Origin: Lingula anatina
Lineage: Eukaryota > Brachiopoda > Lingulata > Lingulida > Lingulidae
Direction: 5' to 3'
DNA: 64,000 nt
Assembly (NCBI RefSeq): GCF_001039355.2
Contig: NW_019775787.1
Location: forward strand, 124,001-188,000
Below, one piece after another: positions 42,227 to 55,125 of the stretch. How positions within the stretch are numbered: the first letter of the stretch is position 1; every line of letters starts with the position of its first letter. The notes under the pieces were generated by a model. It did not search any database. It saw only the letters and a list, made by a program, of their open reading frames with translations, and had not been told where the DNA came from. The position numbers and the translations under genes are program-made.

Positions 42227-43009
42227 CTAGTGGAGGCGTGTTTATCTGGTAATCTGCATTTAGCAGTCTCTGTGGCCTTGGCTTGAACCACCTATTATGT
42301 TAGTTTCGTCCTTAATGCACCCCTAATCATCAGCTGCTGAGTATAGCCAATTTGAATGGAAGTCACACAGGTGTAAATTGAATGAAAATATATTTAGAAA
42401 GATTGGATGCGTCAAAAGACTAATATGTAGGTTAGAATTGACATGCAATGTTCCTAGGGAGTCTGTATCATGCCTGTATCTTCCTTGCTGTTCAGCCTCC
42501 ACAAGAGAGCCGGGCGTGGCTGTGCTAATTGATTATGATGGATTCATAGTCTCTGTGCTTTTGTCAAGCTAAAAATCATGAAAAATCTTTTAGAAGATAA
42601 ACCTTTAGTTCATAGTTGTATGATATATTGTATAATCCTTGTACAGGTATTGTTAAGAGGACTTTGCTGATAATGCAGCAACACGAGATTTTCTGTAGAT
42701 TTTCTGTGTGTCAGCATGTCAGTCAACACTGATGCCGTTATGGAGAATTTTAAGCAACGTATTACACTTAAAATAAAAGGCTTTGATGATCATTTTTTGA
42801 CCTATGCACAGGTTTCTTCATCCTGACCAACTGAACAATGGCACAGTGCTCGTAGGTGTGTATAATGTCAGCAGGTACGCTGTAGCCACTTACGATGCTC
42901 CCCCTCCCTCTACACACACAAAAAAAAAAAAATGCAAGGAAAAGCATACTATACAATTCTAAACACAACATGGAGCAAATGTAAGATAAGATTTCTGTTG
43001 TAATTAAAG

Positions 43010-43248
43010 CCACTCTCAGAACAGATGATCCATGGACTAACATATCTGCTGACTAAATATGGCCAGCCCCACTTAAAAGCAAAGCCATCTAATCTCCGGA
43101 TGGTCTCTTCGCCTCCACTAATCTGTATGGGGGTGGGGAGACCATTAGGATATTAGGCGGCATTGCTTTAAAGTGCCAGTGGGGTCGGCCATATTTGGAC
43201 TGCGGATCAGTTACTATAGTCCGTGGTTCATCTGCTCTGAATGCGACC
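43010..43248. mobile_element. Palindromic MITE, family 2, copy c
   Basis: CTCAGAACAGATGATCCATG on the left is mirrored by GTGGTTCATCTGCTCTGAAT on the right. CTAAATATGGCCAGCCCCAC is mirrored by GTGGGGTCGGCCATATTTGG (approximately). The centre has two facing GGTCTC/GAGACC blocks. Confidence 0.85.
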
Positions 43249-44013
43249 TAAGACATAAAGAATTCTGCTTCTGGTCGAAATTAGTCTGGTTGTAAATGTG
43301 CCAGAGGACAGTGAAGTATATTTCTGGTCTAAATTAGTCCTGTAATGCATTGGCTAGAAGATCATAGACTGCAATAGTTTGATTTTTACCTCTGGGAACT
43401 AGTCATTTCGCTTGTAGCTTATTTTATCATGTTTTATCTTTATTTGATAAAGTTGTCTGCATCAATAGCATAATCACTTTCCCTGACTTAAGATGTCTGT
43501 GCATGATCTCGTCTAATTACTTTGAGTATTTCTCTTTTCAGACGTACACTTTGCCCAGTTCGATAATGTCAATCGCCAAATTAATTTACTGGCAGTTCAT
43601 TTGTCTGAGGCACAGTGGAATTCTTCTATAAATCCACTCCTCACTTAAAACACCAGAAAAATTAATAGGGTATAGTGTTGGAGCTGTGTGAAGGGGGAGA
43701 TCTCCATAGAGATCACATTTTAGCTCTGATGATTGAGTGAGTGATGGTAAATCAATAGGCTGGTCTGGTGACATGGCTTAGATTGAAGCAGGATTAAGTC
43801 AAAGTGCGAATGTAAACCCACTTTATGTCTTTAATATGGACATCCATTGTTACGTTCTCGTGTGAGAAAGTAATCAGTTTTCAGATGCTGTATATTAATG
43901 TATATGAGCTTTTCTTTTTTATTTGTAATTTGTCAGAGAGGATGTCATGATTAAGGAAATTGAGTTCAAGCTGATGTAAGAATACTATCCTACTTGTAAA
44001 ACACATATGTGCG

Positions 44014-44019
44014 CGCACA

Positions 44020-44058
<39 letters not shown>

Positions 44059-44074
44059 AAAAAGAGAGAGAGAG
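44014..44074. repeat. (AC)n(AG)n microsatellite
   Basis: A mixed AC/GC/AC run followed by a GA run. It explains the VCVCVCV frame on the minus strand. Confidence 0.95.
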
Positions 44075-47000
44075 CTGCCAGGCAATGGAGGTTCTAAATG
44101 GTGGTGGTGAAAATATTCCTTTTTTAAACCAAAGGTGTGAAGTAAACTTATTGTTCCTGGTAACTTGCTCGATTTTGTGAGCTGCACTAATCTGAAATAA
44201 AGACAGGTTTACTGGGACAGCTTCTGAACTTGGGGAGTAATGATTTAATTAAGATATAAAATAAAAAAGCTAATGCTGGATAATCGTTTTTGGGTAGGAT
44301 AATATAATGATCCTGATGATTTAATGGCAAAGTGAATCGTTTAAAGTATTGTCCACAATATCGATCCTCTCAGGAGTTTATAGAATATTGTGTCAATATT
44401 GAAAGTGTTCTTGCTAATTGTCATCCATTTATTTTGAAGGATCTAATCCTTTGTATAATGAGTGATATGTGTGCTTTTGCATAGAATACATTATTTACAT
44501 TGCTTGACATGGAAATACATTAGTTAGTTTTACGATCCATAAATACCAATGACATTTAGAGGAAGGGGATGTTTTGTAACTGTAGCTTTTTTTCTGTGCT
44601 CAGGAAACCGGCTGGTGCCATGGATGAGTACATTGTATCTGACGTCCGCCTGATGACTTTTAGCCATGAATTGCATGCGCAGTTATATTTTTGTGTGACA
44701 AAGAATCTTTCTGTGATGGTTGTCAATAACTGTAATCATTGTCATTTGACAAATTCTCCATGGAAATTGTTAGATAATATTGGGCTGAGGATTCTTTTTA
44801 CAGTCATTTTCTTTCAGCCATTTGTTGAGACTGTCAGTTGCAGTGGGCAATGAATCAAAGGGCCTACAACGTGTCACTGACATAGGGGCATGACCAGAGA
44901 GGTTTATTACTAGCTAAATGCTGGAATGTTTCTGTAAAATTAATATTTTTGTATCACAAATCTTGCATGTTAATGGAACATTTCAGATTTAAAAACACAT
45001 CCATGAAATGTCACTTTGATTTGCTTGTTTTAAGGTGCTCTTTGCAAATTTTCTTTGGAAAAAGCAATTTTCTCTCACCTCATGAATTACTGCTTGACTC
45101 ATTTTTGCACTTGTTTTATTCCTTTTTTAATTCTGCAGTTTAGTTTTAATTTAAATGACTGGCCAATCAGAAATAAGAAAAGAAGTTTTAAACCTTACAT
45201 AACAACAAAAGGTCATCTATGCTTTTTGCAAAATGTTCACTTCATAACTCAACTCTTGAAAACTAAATTTTGTTAGTCTCAATTGTTGACTAAGCAGTTT
45301 TTCCTTTTTAGATTGTTGTCACATTTAGAAAAATTTACAGTTTAGCTTCTGGAGAATGTCTGTTACTGCAATTTAATTGGACTTCAATATTGATGCTACA
45401 CCCCACCTTCAGTACCTACAATAATTACATTTCACTTTGCTATCATTATTGTACCTCATATTACTTTTGATTATTCTCTCCAGGGTGACTCCCAATTTTG
45501 CCACACAGAATAATTATCGAACGTAGCAAACAAATGTTAATCTACAATTTCTATTTCCCTCAATTTCACTGTGTGTGCCATTGATAAATGCTGTTGCTGT
45601 AGACATTCTTCAGTCAGCAGTAATGGCAGGATATGCTATCTGAACCTAAAAATCTGTAAGGTTCTATAAGTCACCATCCTCAAGCATAAAAGACAATGAT
45701 ACCAGGTGACTTTTCTCAGGCTATATATACATGAATTGGGTGCACAAAATAATTAATTTTATCATGCAGGAAATTGATGCATACTGTTAGATAATAACCA
45801 CACAGTGTGATGAAATCAGCTGAGTTTGTTCACCATAAAGTCGTGCAATGCCAATATCACATAATGTATTGATATTTTAAGCTCTATGTAATTTGAATGG
45901 ATTCAGTTCCAATTTAGGAAAACAGCACATTAAGTTTGTTTTCCATGATGATACTTGCTGCTGAAGCTGCAAGACAAATTACAGAATGATGTACCAAGGA
46001 GTATTTGGGCATCTCGCCGTGACAATGAACAATGCTTTGAACTGGAGATGACACTGACTACCTGAGATAACTCCAAATATAATGTAAAAAAGTTGTTGTG
46101 ACCGTTGAAAAGGGCAACGGCTGATTAAGGTTTTTCCAATTGGTTTTATGCACCAGTGAAAACAACTGAACCTACGAGTTATAAATGTTGCTAATATCTC
46201 CTGGTATCGGCTTTTCCAAGGATGTTGATGTTTAGAAAACAAAATATTTTTCTTGATTACGAATTTCATAAAGGAGATATTTTTGTTTTAAAATATTTAC
46301 TGCAGAAAAGTCTTCAGAAAAAAGAATTGTGCCTCTATTGCTTTGCTCAACAAAAAAGGCCACCTGCTAGCAATATAATTTTTTTGCTTGAGAAAATTAT
46401 TTAGAAGAGTATAAATGAGTGTCTGGCAACTGGAGGGAGATCTTGGTGTGAAACCAAGTATAAAAAATATTTAGAAACATCTGTGATATTTCCTCCTCGA
46501 AGAAGGATCAAGTTTGTTAATATTGGATGCTTTTGTGGCTGGATTCTAGGTGCATTATGGGAGGGTAAGCAACCACACTGATAGCAGACCTTTGCTAGTG
46601 TAGTCCATTTTGTGAACACAGGAAAAAATTCTGTGTAGCCGTAAACAGCTAATCATCTTAATGGACTGAGAAGATGAAAAGATTATTAATAATGCTTGAT
46701 GAGATATGTAGTCTTTTCTTTTAATGTGCACTTTATTGAGTATATTGTGGTTCACAGCAGTTGTATAGTAAGCCATCTTCATTTATATTCACAGGCACTG
46801 TATCTCCCTGTAAATATTCTTACTAGTATCACTGTGTCTACATGTGTTATTGATGCCATTGCTGATTAAAACATCATTCCCCATATTTTTTGCTTTCCAA
46901 CATATTTACTGAGATGCATTGTTTGGTTGAAAAAAAAAGGTTCCTTTTGAAAATCACTAATGATCAGTTTTGTTTTTTTTAGTTATGCACTTTTATTAGT

Positions 47001-47280
47001 TTTTTTCATTTCCTTCCTGTATTTTGACAATGTTTTCTCCATTCATTTAAACAGTATTTTTCTGATACTTTAAATTTGCTGATTCACACTTTGTATGTTT
47101 TAAAATATGGCAGATTCCTTTTAAAATCAGCAAGATCAGATTAACCAAACCATATATTTGTTTTACTTAATATTTGCTGAATGACTGTGTAAAAAAGGCT
47201 ATTTTTGTGAAAATCAACATAATTGGATTTATTTTACTCTTTTATTTCAAATATTATTGTATTTTTTTTTTCTGTTAGAT

Positions 47281-47556
47281 GTTTATATATTTTCCAGCTT
47301 TGTAGTCTAGTTTTCCTTCTTTAGGCAATCTTGTTATCAGAATACCTGGTAAGCAAGTTTTGTTTTGTTTCAAACATGCAAACTTGTTTGTCTCAATGAT
47401 TTGATCAGTTGTGCATGATCATCTGTTTGGTGTCTGTATGTTTGCCAGCTTTGCTGTCTAGTTTCCTTATTTAGGCAGTTCATTAAAATACCTGGTAAAC
47501 AAGTTTTGTTTTGTTTGAAACATGCAAACTTGTTTGTCTCAATGAATTGATCGCTA
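47281..47556. repeat. Tandem duplication with a period of about 150 bp
   Basis: CCAGCTTTG-TCTAGTTTCC and AATACCTGGTAA-CAAGTTTT followed by AACATGCAAACTTGTTTGTC occur twice, near 47294 and 47445 and near 47375 and 47521. The copies differ at several positions and by small indels. Confidence 0.92.
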
Positions 47557-48899
47557 TTCGGATGTCTTGTATTTGTTTTTAAGATAATCAGCCATGAGGC
47601 CTGTCTCATGCAGCCTCATTTTGGCTATCATATTAAAGTGACAGCTTAATGGAAAGAAATAGAAATGGGAAATCTACCATGTGTTATCAAAAATTTACTG
47701 GTGCTCATCACTTTATCGATCATCAGCAATTCTGGAAATGAAAAAAAAATGTTCTGATTAGATTATCTGACAGATAGAGTGTAGTTTATTTTTAATTTCC
47801 CAGTGAAGAATGATAAATAATGCATTTTTACTTGTACAGGACTACTCTTTTATTTAGACCATATCAAATAATTCTAGGCTAAAATGCCCCTAGTGGCCTT
47901 ATGTCCCACACGGGACGAATAGGAATGATGATGATGAAAATGCCCCTAAATTTTAAAAGCATTGACAGATCTGTCATGCATAATAATAAACATGATCTTT
48001 TCCTGCAGAAATGTGGAATTCCGCATTTTTAAATTCATTTCAAAGGCTTTCATGTAGTACTGAGGTATGATGGTAAAAGTGGCATTATTTGAATAAATAT
48101 TCCATAGTTACAGGTAGTTTTTATGTAGTTTTTAGTCACAGCAATGAAATCTTTTAAGACCATATGCTTGTTTCAAGTGAAGAATTCACTGTTCAAAAAT
48201 TTAATTTGAAATATGATACATTGGTGTGAGATGTTTGTCATGTTAGCACTGCGTGTGCTGCCACCTTTCTTTCTCTAGTAGATCTGATTGGTTCAATGTT
48301 CAATTTGCTTCGGACACTTCTTTCTCATTGGTGGGTCCTTCAAATGCTTGATATTTGAAATTTTCAGTTGAGTTCTTGCAGCAGTGCAGCTCACACGCAA
48401 ACATTAGTGCCCCGGCAAATGACTTAAGTAGCATCAGGCAGTGTCTTTTAGCATAAATATTTTGCATTGCCCACCCACAGCATGGCAGTTATTAGGTTTA
48501 TTGCTCTCAAGGGAGGTCTTTTAAACTAAATATTTTTCTATAATATTGCTCGTAAGGGGTAGAGTCTTTCAACTACATATTTGCATTATAAAGGTATATA
48601 CTGGATTTATTAAGACGTCAAGTGCAAATGATGTACAGTATTTATAGCTGTATGTGCCATGTATTTAATACTTCATGTGGCAAGTTTATTAATGCACAGA
48701 AAGGACTGAAGTAAGCATGCACCACCTTCAGTACATCACAGCAATATTGCATACTGTTCTTGTTTTCAAGAAAGTTCAATACGATGCAGGATTTTGTCAA
48801 ATTCAACCATACTCAGGTAATGACTTGTGTCAATTTTTAGGGACTCCAAGGTGTATTAAGATGTATTAAACCTTGCTTTTTGATTTATTTTTGATTTTT

Positions 48900-48901
<2 letters not shown>

Positions 48902-48934
<33 letters not shown>

Positions 48935-48935
48935 T
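48902..48935. repeat. (ATT)n microsatellite
   Basis: About eleven ATT units. Confidence 0.95.
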
Positions 48936-51544
48936 TTAATTGTTCTATTCTCTTCTCTGGAAAACCGTACAGAGCTCCAGAATCTTTGTCAAGGAAGTGT
49001 GGTATAAACATTATTGGCAGTCAGAGAAAATGAATTGTCCTCTTTGCAAAAACACCTTTTTTCATATCTTTATTTTACGTGTATTACAACATTGCTGCTT
49101 CGATATCTGAAAAAAAATGCTTTTATTTTTGCTTCAAATTTGCTGTCATCATTTGGCAAACTCAAAATTCAAATTCAAAATTGGTAACTTTCCAGCTTAT
49201 TTATTTTAAAGTACATGTATACTGAGTTTTTTTAATCCTACAATTTACTGCATTTACCATGTATTTTCTCTGGTAATTGGGAGATTGCTTTACCTTCAGA
49301 CTTGACATTGTCAAAATTTACACTGTACCAGTAGGAGTTCTTTACAGACAGGCTCATACAGTATTTACATTTCTATCTGAGACCTTCCTCGTATTGTGAA
49401 TCCAACCTTGTAACAAGCTTTAACAGAACACTGATGCACCGTTTTATCAACATATTTCTTGGTTGTTATCTAAACACTTTCGATGGAGAAAAAAAAATTA
49501 GTTCACTGTGTAGTTCAATATTTTACTATGGTCTCCCCATACCTTGTAAGTTATCAGTATAGGCAGTATTAGTACAAATTACAGGTGGCATTAGCTCTCT
49601 AGGTTTTCATTTCAGGTTTCTCCATGCCTTGTAAGTTTTCTCTAAAAGCAATATAAAGTCACAGAGTATACAGTTGTACCATAGGGGTAGACAATTAAGT
49701 GCCTAGACTAGGCAGTATAAAAAAGAGGTTTGGACAAATGACTTCCAGTGGCTTTTTGTGGGCGTGTTTTAAGTGGCATAAGTCAAACTTTTCTGATGTG
49801 ATAAGCTAGCTCAACCTATTTCACCATATTCATTTGGTAATATTTATGCTACTTTTGCATGAGACACTGTGTCAGGAACCACTAATACCTATCACAGCTA
49901 GACAGCATGTAGGGTTTTAGAAATGTTGTCATTATGGTCAGCGTGATCTAAACATAAAAACTGCAGATAGAGGTCATGACATTCTGATGGATTGGTTTTG
50001 CGTGCTACAGGTATGTAACGCATGTGTTTCTCTAGTTTATACATCAGTCTATATTGTGTAGGTGGCCTACAGCTTAATTAGTTGTCCTTCCTGTAGCATT
50101 TAGCGTTCAACATATCAGAAATATGCAAATGATAGGACCAGGGATATTTTAAAAATTTGTCCAATTGTTTAAATAATGATTGTTGAATAGTGACGGCAGT
50201 GATAGATGCTCTGCTTATGATTGACAGATGTGAACAAGATACCAGTATGACTTTCAAAGATAAAAAATTAATAATTGATAATTCCCACTCTGTGAAATGT
50301 GCCTTCATGTTATTTCTGATAAACCTGCTGTGATCAATTATAACAGTAACAAGGCATTTGGGAAAAAGTGCACTTTTTTCCTAGATCATTTGCTGATACT
50401 CTAGCTACTTCTTAATTGATGATAGGCACTGAAAAAATATATATATGAAGAATATTGTTAATTAAGACATTTTGCATAACCAGAGTGTCAAACTGCATGG
50501 TAGGGTTTCCAAGAAAGAAATAATTAAGGAACCAATGTTGTATGCTGTGGTGAAATTGGTTAACCACAAGGTAGTACCAAATCAGAAATGACATTCATAC
50601 TAAAATTTCCTCTTGTTTGTTCTGAGTTGATTTGACAATGATTCAATCGTCATCTCTCTATCAGGCGTTTCATTTGGTCACAGGTCAAAAATAAATAAAT
50701 AATAATAATAATAATAATAAAAATAATAATAGAATAGATGTGCACATGGAACAATCAGTCTGTTTTGTGTGAGTTGTGTCATAATTTGTCTTTACAAACT
50801 CCTTAAAGAATTGCTCTCTCTGAACACCCCCAACTGCAGCACCTATATGATTGTATAATGAAATCACTGTTGAATGATTAGTTCATGTGGCAGCAGATAC
50901 CAATGAAACAGCATGCATTATCTGATCTTGTTTTTGCCAAATTTATTTTTAGAATATATATTGTAAACAAAACCAGAGCCCACCTGGCTATTATACTTTT
51001 TCAAATGGCTGACTTTAATTACTATTTCAGGGACAAAGATGATAACACTTAATTTCATTTAAAATGATTGCAGTGCTGGTAGAATTATTATTTGACTTCT
51101 GCAAAGAATATAACTTACTTAAAAGCAATAATTATGTTTTTGAGTGATGAGGGCACTCAGGCAGTAACTATACATTTGTTGCCATGTAGATAACATTTTC
51201 TTGGTTTCATATTAATATATCTCCATTAAATGAATACTTTATACTGGTATGATGGTTAGGCAAGTATTCTATATTAGAAATTATCCTAGACTGCCTAAAA
51301 TGAGGTGTCTAGCACAACATGACATCATATGATTAATGAAATTAGAAAATGTGTGCGAATCTGGGAGGTCGGGTTAACAGCAATAAGGCGTCTGATCAGG
51401 GTACAACTCTGTGCCAGGGATGTTATCTCAGAAAGCAATACAAAGGTTACACGCATTAAAACACTGCTTTTGTGCAATATACTGTAATTTGACAGATCTT
51501 AAGAAAAAACGTCCAGAAAAAAATCATTAAATGTGGTTATTACT

Positions 51545-51685
51545 CAGGGGCGGATTTAGGTCAGATTTTCAAGTTTACATTGACGGGTATCCAATTTTTA
51601 ATGTTGGAAGACGGTCAAAATTGGAGGATGAATCAACAAAGATAATTTGGAAGACTGTCAGTATATAGCTCTGGATCCGCCCCTG
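51545..51685. mobile_element. Short MITE with hAT-like terminal repeats
   Basis: 141 bp from CAGGGGCGGATTTAGG to CTGGATCCGCCCCTG, inverted over about 15 bp, flanked by TTACT at 51540-51544 and 51686-51690. CAGGGGCGGAT-type ends are widespread in non-autonomous hAT-like elements, although hAT normally makes an 8-bp duplication. The interior is AT-rich and non-coding. Confidence 0.8.
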
Positions 51686-53183
51686 TTACTTGTTCTTTTT
51701 AAGGGGTAAAATGATCAAATTATCAGATGCATAATTTTATAGTCACAAAATAATATTTCTAAAATAAAATTTCTAAAATTTAAAAAATACAGTATCTGTA
51801 AAATTTACAAATTTCACCCATTGAAAAGATTGCCAATGAGTAATTACCATAAATTCTGTCTTTTTTTTCTTTCTTTTTTTTTTCTTTGCTGTGCCATTAT
51901 TGCTAGTCTGCATTATTTCTGATGCCACTCTCCTCTAAATCCCATGGAATCTTGCTTTTCATGTTAGTCAAAACACTTTCGGCTATTTTGGATGAATGCC
52001 ATTAGAGTGGTAGACATGGTATTTAAGAAAGATGCACCCAGCAGGTTATGCCTAAATACATAACCACATGAGGAGTGATGATTTTCAAAGTGGTTACCAA
52101 TAGAGGTATTTTGTTCTTTTCTTAAGACTTCTTCTGTCCCTGCGTTTCTCTTGACAAAGTTGGAATGATTTCATCATGTAATACCAGTCCTATATTTCTT
52201 TTAAGCTCTGTCCATCAGACTTAATTGTCATTGAAGGTTGGAGAAGGAGGTTATGGCCTCTCTTTTGCCATATATAATAATGTAATGTTAATCCCAAACA
52301 CCAAAGCCTACAGAAGCATGTTATTGATGTATTCATCATTTATGATGCAGAATTAAAAGATGTCTTTTACTGTATTATTTTTATAAAATGTTTTCCTGGC
52401 AGCCAATTTGGAATTATGGTAATTTGCCTCCTCCCATCCTCTCCGTTCTGGCAGATGATTCTGCTACAAGTGAATGCTCTTCAGTGCTGCCCTTGTCAAA
52501 TTTGCTTCTTCTGTCAATAATCTCTATGGAGTTTTGTGACAGCCAAAACTTCAAGGTTTTTTTATTCCGCTGAGAGACCAGTGATATTTATTATGCTTTC
52601 TCTGGTTGCAGCTGATCTGTACCTATTTCCTTCTCAATTTTTTATTTTTGATTCAACTTTTTCTTATTTTTACTTTAATTATATTAATAGGCACTGTCAT
52701 GCATTAATCATTGCTTGGTTATGCATCCTGACAGATCAGTTACAGATAATATTTCAATGCCTTTCTTTATCTACCACTCAAAATGTAATACAACACAAAC
52801 ATTGTGAAGTGTTCTGAAAGGAAAGATTATATGGTATGATTGATTGCTGTGTAGAAGACTTTAATGTGAGTTTTCATCGACCATTTTCACATAAGTCTCT
52901 GAGTTTTTGCGCAGCTTTAAATTTTTTCTCTCTCTAATAAAACAAGTGGTAAATGAAAAAAAAAAATCACATAGAAGCCTGCATGAATTGAAATCCTCTC
53001 TGGCCTTTTTGAATGTTTGATGGTAAATAATTTTGTGAAGTTAAATTTCCCAGCCTATATTCTCCTTCGTGAGTCTAGAATTCTCTGATACCGATGAAGT
53101 TGCATCAGTTGGCCTGATTGGCCAGCAGGTAGATGGTATGATGTGAAAAGTGTCAGCACACTTGTCTTCACACCCAAGACCAA

Positions 53184-53310
53184 GGGGCCATTCAGAATGA
53201 GAAGACCCGAGTGCTAGCTGGCCCACGGCCTTAGTATGGCAGACCTACATGAAAGGAAGACCGCTTAATTCTGGAATGGTCTCTCCACCTCTTACACGGC
53301 TCCCCATGCA
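53184..53310. mobile_element. Truncated family-2 MITE (one arm only)
   Basis: GGCCATTCAGAATGAGAAGA, then CCGAGTGCTAGCTGGCCCAC, then CTCTCCACCTCTTACACGGC matches the reverse complement of the right arm of the 31791-32167 element over about 125 bp with few changes. The other arm is missing. Confidence 0.85.
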
Positions 53311-54068
53311 TTTCCCTCTAGTTTATAAAGTATGTGTAAAGTATAATTTTTCAACATTTTCCTCTAGTTTATAATTTTCTTTCTTCAGTTCAGTGAAGGT
53401 ATTATGGTGCATTACATAAAGTGTTTAATTTCATAATTTGACATTGTGAACATTAGTTAACATGCATGTGTCATATTACAATCTATACACCAACAGTGAT
53501 CCTCCTTCTACAATTGGTAAAGCTGTTCACAATTCCTTCCTTAATATTTTTAACAGCCAGCAGTTTTTGAAATATCATCTCCCCCTGTTTATTGACAAAA
53601 TGGAAGTGGAAATTATAGTCTGATTATGTATATCACGTCATTTCACCGGCCCACATGTGTCTTTATTTACTATGAATAGAGAGGTGCTTGAAATTGTTGT
53701 CTGAGCTGATGGCATATGCTCCATGATGTTCTGGAGAGCCTGATGTAGTTAGTTATTCTATCCTAATGGATAGCAGTACCCTCTGAAGATCAATTTTTAT
53801 CAAGAAGAAAAAAAGGAGATATCAAGGTTTGTCGCTCGATCTGGACTGGGATGCTGGTGGTTGGCAATTCTGAGGGCAATCCAGACAGATACATGCATCG
53901 GCAGATTATAAGTAGTTGTGCTGCCCCATCATCATTTTGAACAGATTGTTAGGGAGATTTCCCCCACACTGAATTGCTCAGGGAAGCTATTAGACTTTAA
54001 GTAGTCTATACTGTTGTAATGTAAACCACTGCTGTAGATGGTTGAGGCAGTTCACATTGTCAACAGTC

Positions 54069-54117
54069 ATGGATGCAGAAAAACCACTGCCTGGGGAATG
54101 GAATCATCTGCTTACAG
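54069..54117 (+). CDS. Candidate alternative first coding exon of the TRPC gene
   Basis: An ATG at 54069 opens 16 codons plus one base (MDAEKPLPGEWNHLLT, then G), ending at an ACAG/GTAATT donor. Joined to the acceptor at 60488, the split codon becomes GAT and reads on in frame as DLNI into the TRPC methionine at 60500, with no stop. In-frame joining by chance is not rare (roughly one in three), so this is a plausible but unproven alternative N-terminus. Confidence 0.3.
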
Positions 54118-54927
54118 GTAATTTTTATTTTTTGACACAAGGCAGATTTTAAAATGACGTTCATTTATTGATGTAATAAGGATGTTATGTAAAAAAATAA
54201 ATTAAAAAAAACATACATGTTGTAATGTGAAGGTTGACAGTGAATATCCAGGAAATGCTTTTAGCTTCTCCACCGTGGCCCTGTTCTCCATATTTTATTA
54301 GAGGAGGCTGCAAAATCTATAAAAGCAATATTTTTTTTGATGCAGTTGAGGGTTACCATTTTTGTTTTTTATTTTCTATCTCTTTGCAGAAGTATCATGT
54401 GGATAGAGCATCTTTATTCTATTTTCATTGATTTCACAAGGAAATTGTTCATTTATCCAGTACTAGTTTCTTTTTCTATTCCTTTAAGCATCACCACTGT
54501 TTTCTTAATTTGGCCTTTTTCTTTGAAATTCACAACTTTTGCTACTATTGACATCCTTTTCCCTTTCTGTGTACTCTCAGAGTAGACTGTGAAAAGCAGG
54601 AGTGTTAAAATTTCATCGTCTCTGCCAGAATTTGAGAAAGTTAATCAGAGTAATCTCTGTGTCTTCTTAGTTGGTTTCATTTATCCTTGTAAAAACAAGG
54701 TTATCGCACATACTTCTTGTGTGTTGATCTTTTTTTTTTTAATTTTAGATATCGAGTTCTTCAATTTCCCCCCATTTTCATCCTTTTATCCTTTTCATTT
54801 CATTCTACATTGTCTCCATCACATTCTCCATCACCCTACAGTCTATTTCATCCAGTTTTCCTAAGCACCATTTTATTTTGTCAACTTTCTGAGCATTTTT
54901 CCGCCCTTGTGCTCGCTGTGCCCCCTT

Positions 54928-55125
54928 GTCCATGTGTTCACACCTCCTCGTCCATGTGTTCACACCCTCTCGTACATGTGTTTTCACCCTCGCGTACATG
55001 TGTTCACACCCTTGCGTACATGTGTTCACACCTCCTCGTTCATGTGTTCATGTCCCCTTGTCCATGTGTTCACACCCTCGCGTACATGTGTTCACACCCT
55101 CGCGTACATGTGTTCACACTATGCC
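54928..55125. repeat. 22-bp minisatellite, nine units
   Basis: Nine exact 22-bp steps starting at 54928, unit GTACATGTGTTCACACCCTCGC with variants such as GTCC- and -CTCCTC. Because 22 is not a multiple of three and the unit has no stop, all three plus-strand frames stay open, giving overlapping HVFTPSRTC-type peptides that should not be taken as genes. Confidence 0.97.

Larger units (their letters stand above)
42249..51539. other. Non-coding stretch, possibly intronic or intergenic
   Basis: About 9 kb. Contents seen: family-2 MITE (43010-43248), AC microsatellite, a near-150-bp tandem duplication (47281-47556), ATT and AAT microsatellites (48902-48935, 50693-50730), and a short fragment near 47886-47935 (GTCCCACACGGGACGAATAG, then GATGATGATGA) that looks like the tail of an old retroelement. 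Two inverted CCAAT motifs near 48290-48330 could mark a promoter. No exon is supported. Confidence 0.45.

Noticed and set aside
44569-44853. 94-codon plus-strand frame after a TGTGCTCAG acceptor-like site
   Set aside because: No donor at a sensible point, ordinary AT-rich composition and no recognisable motif.
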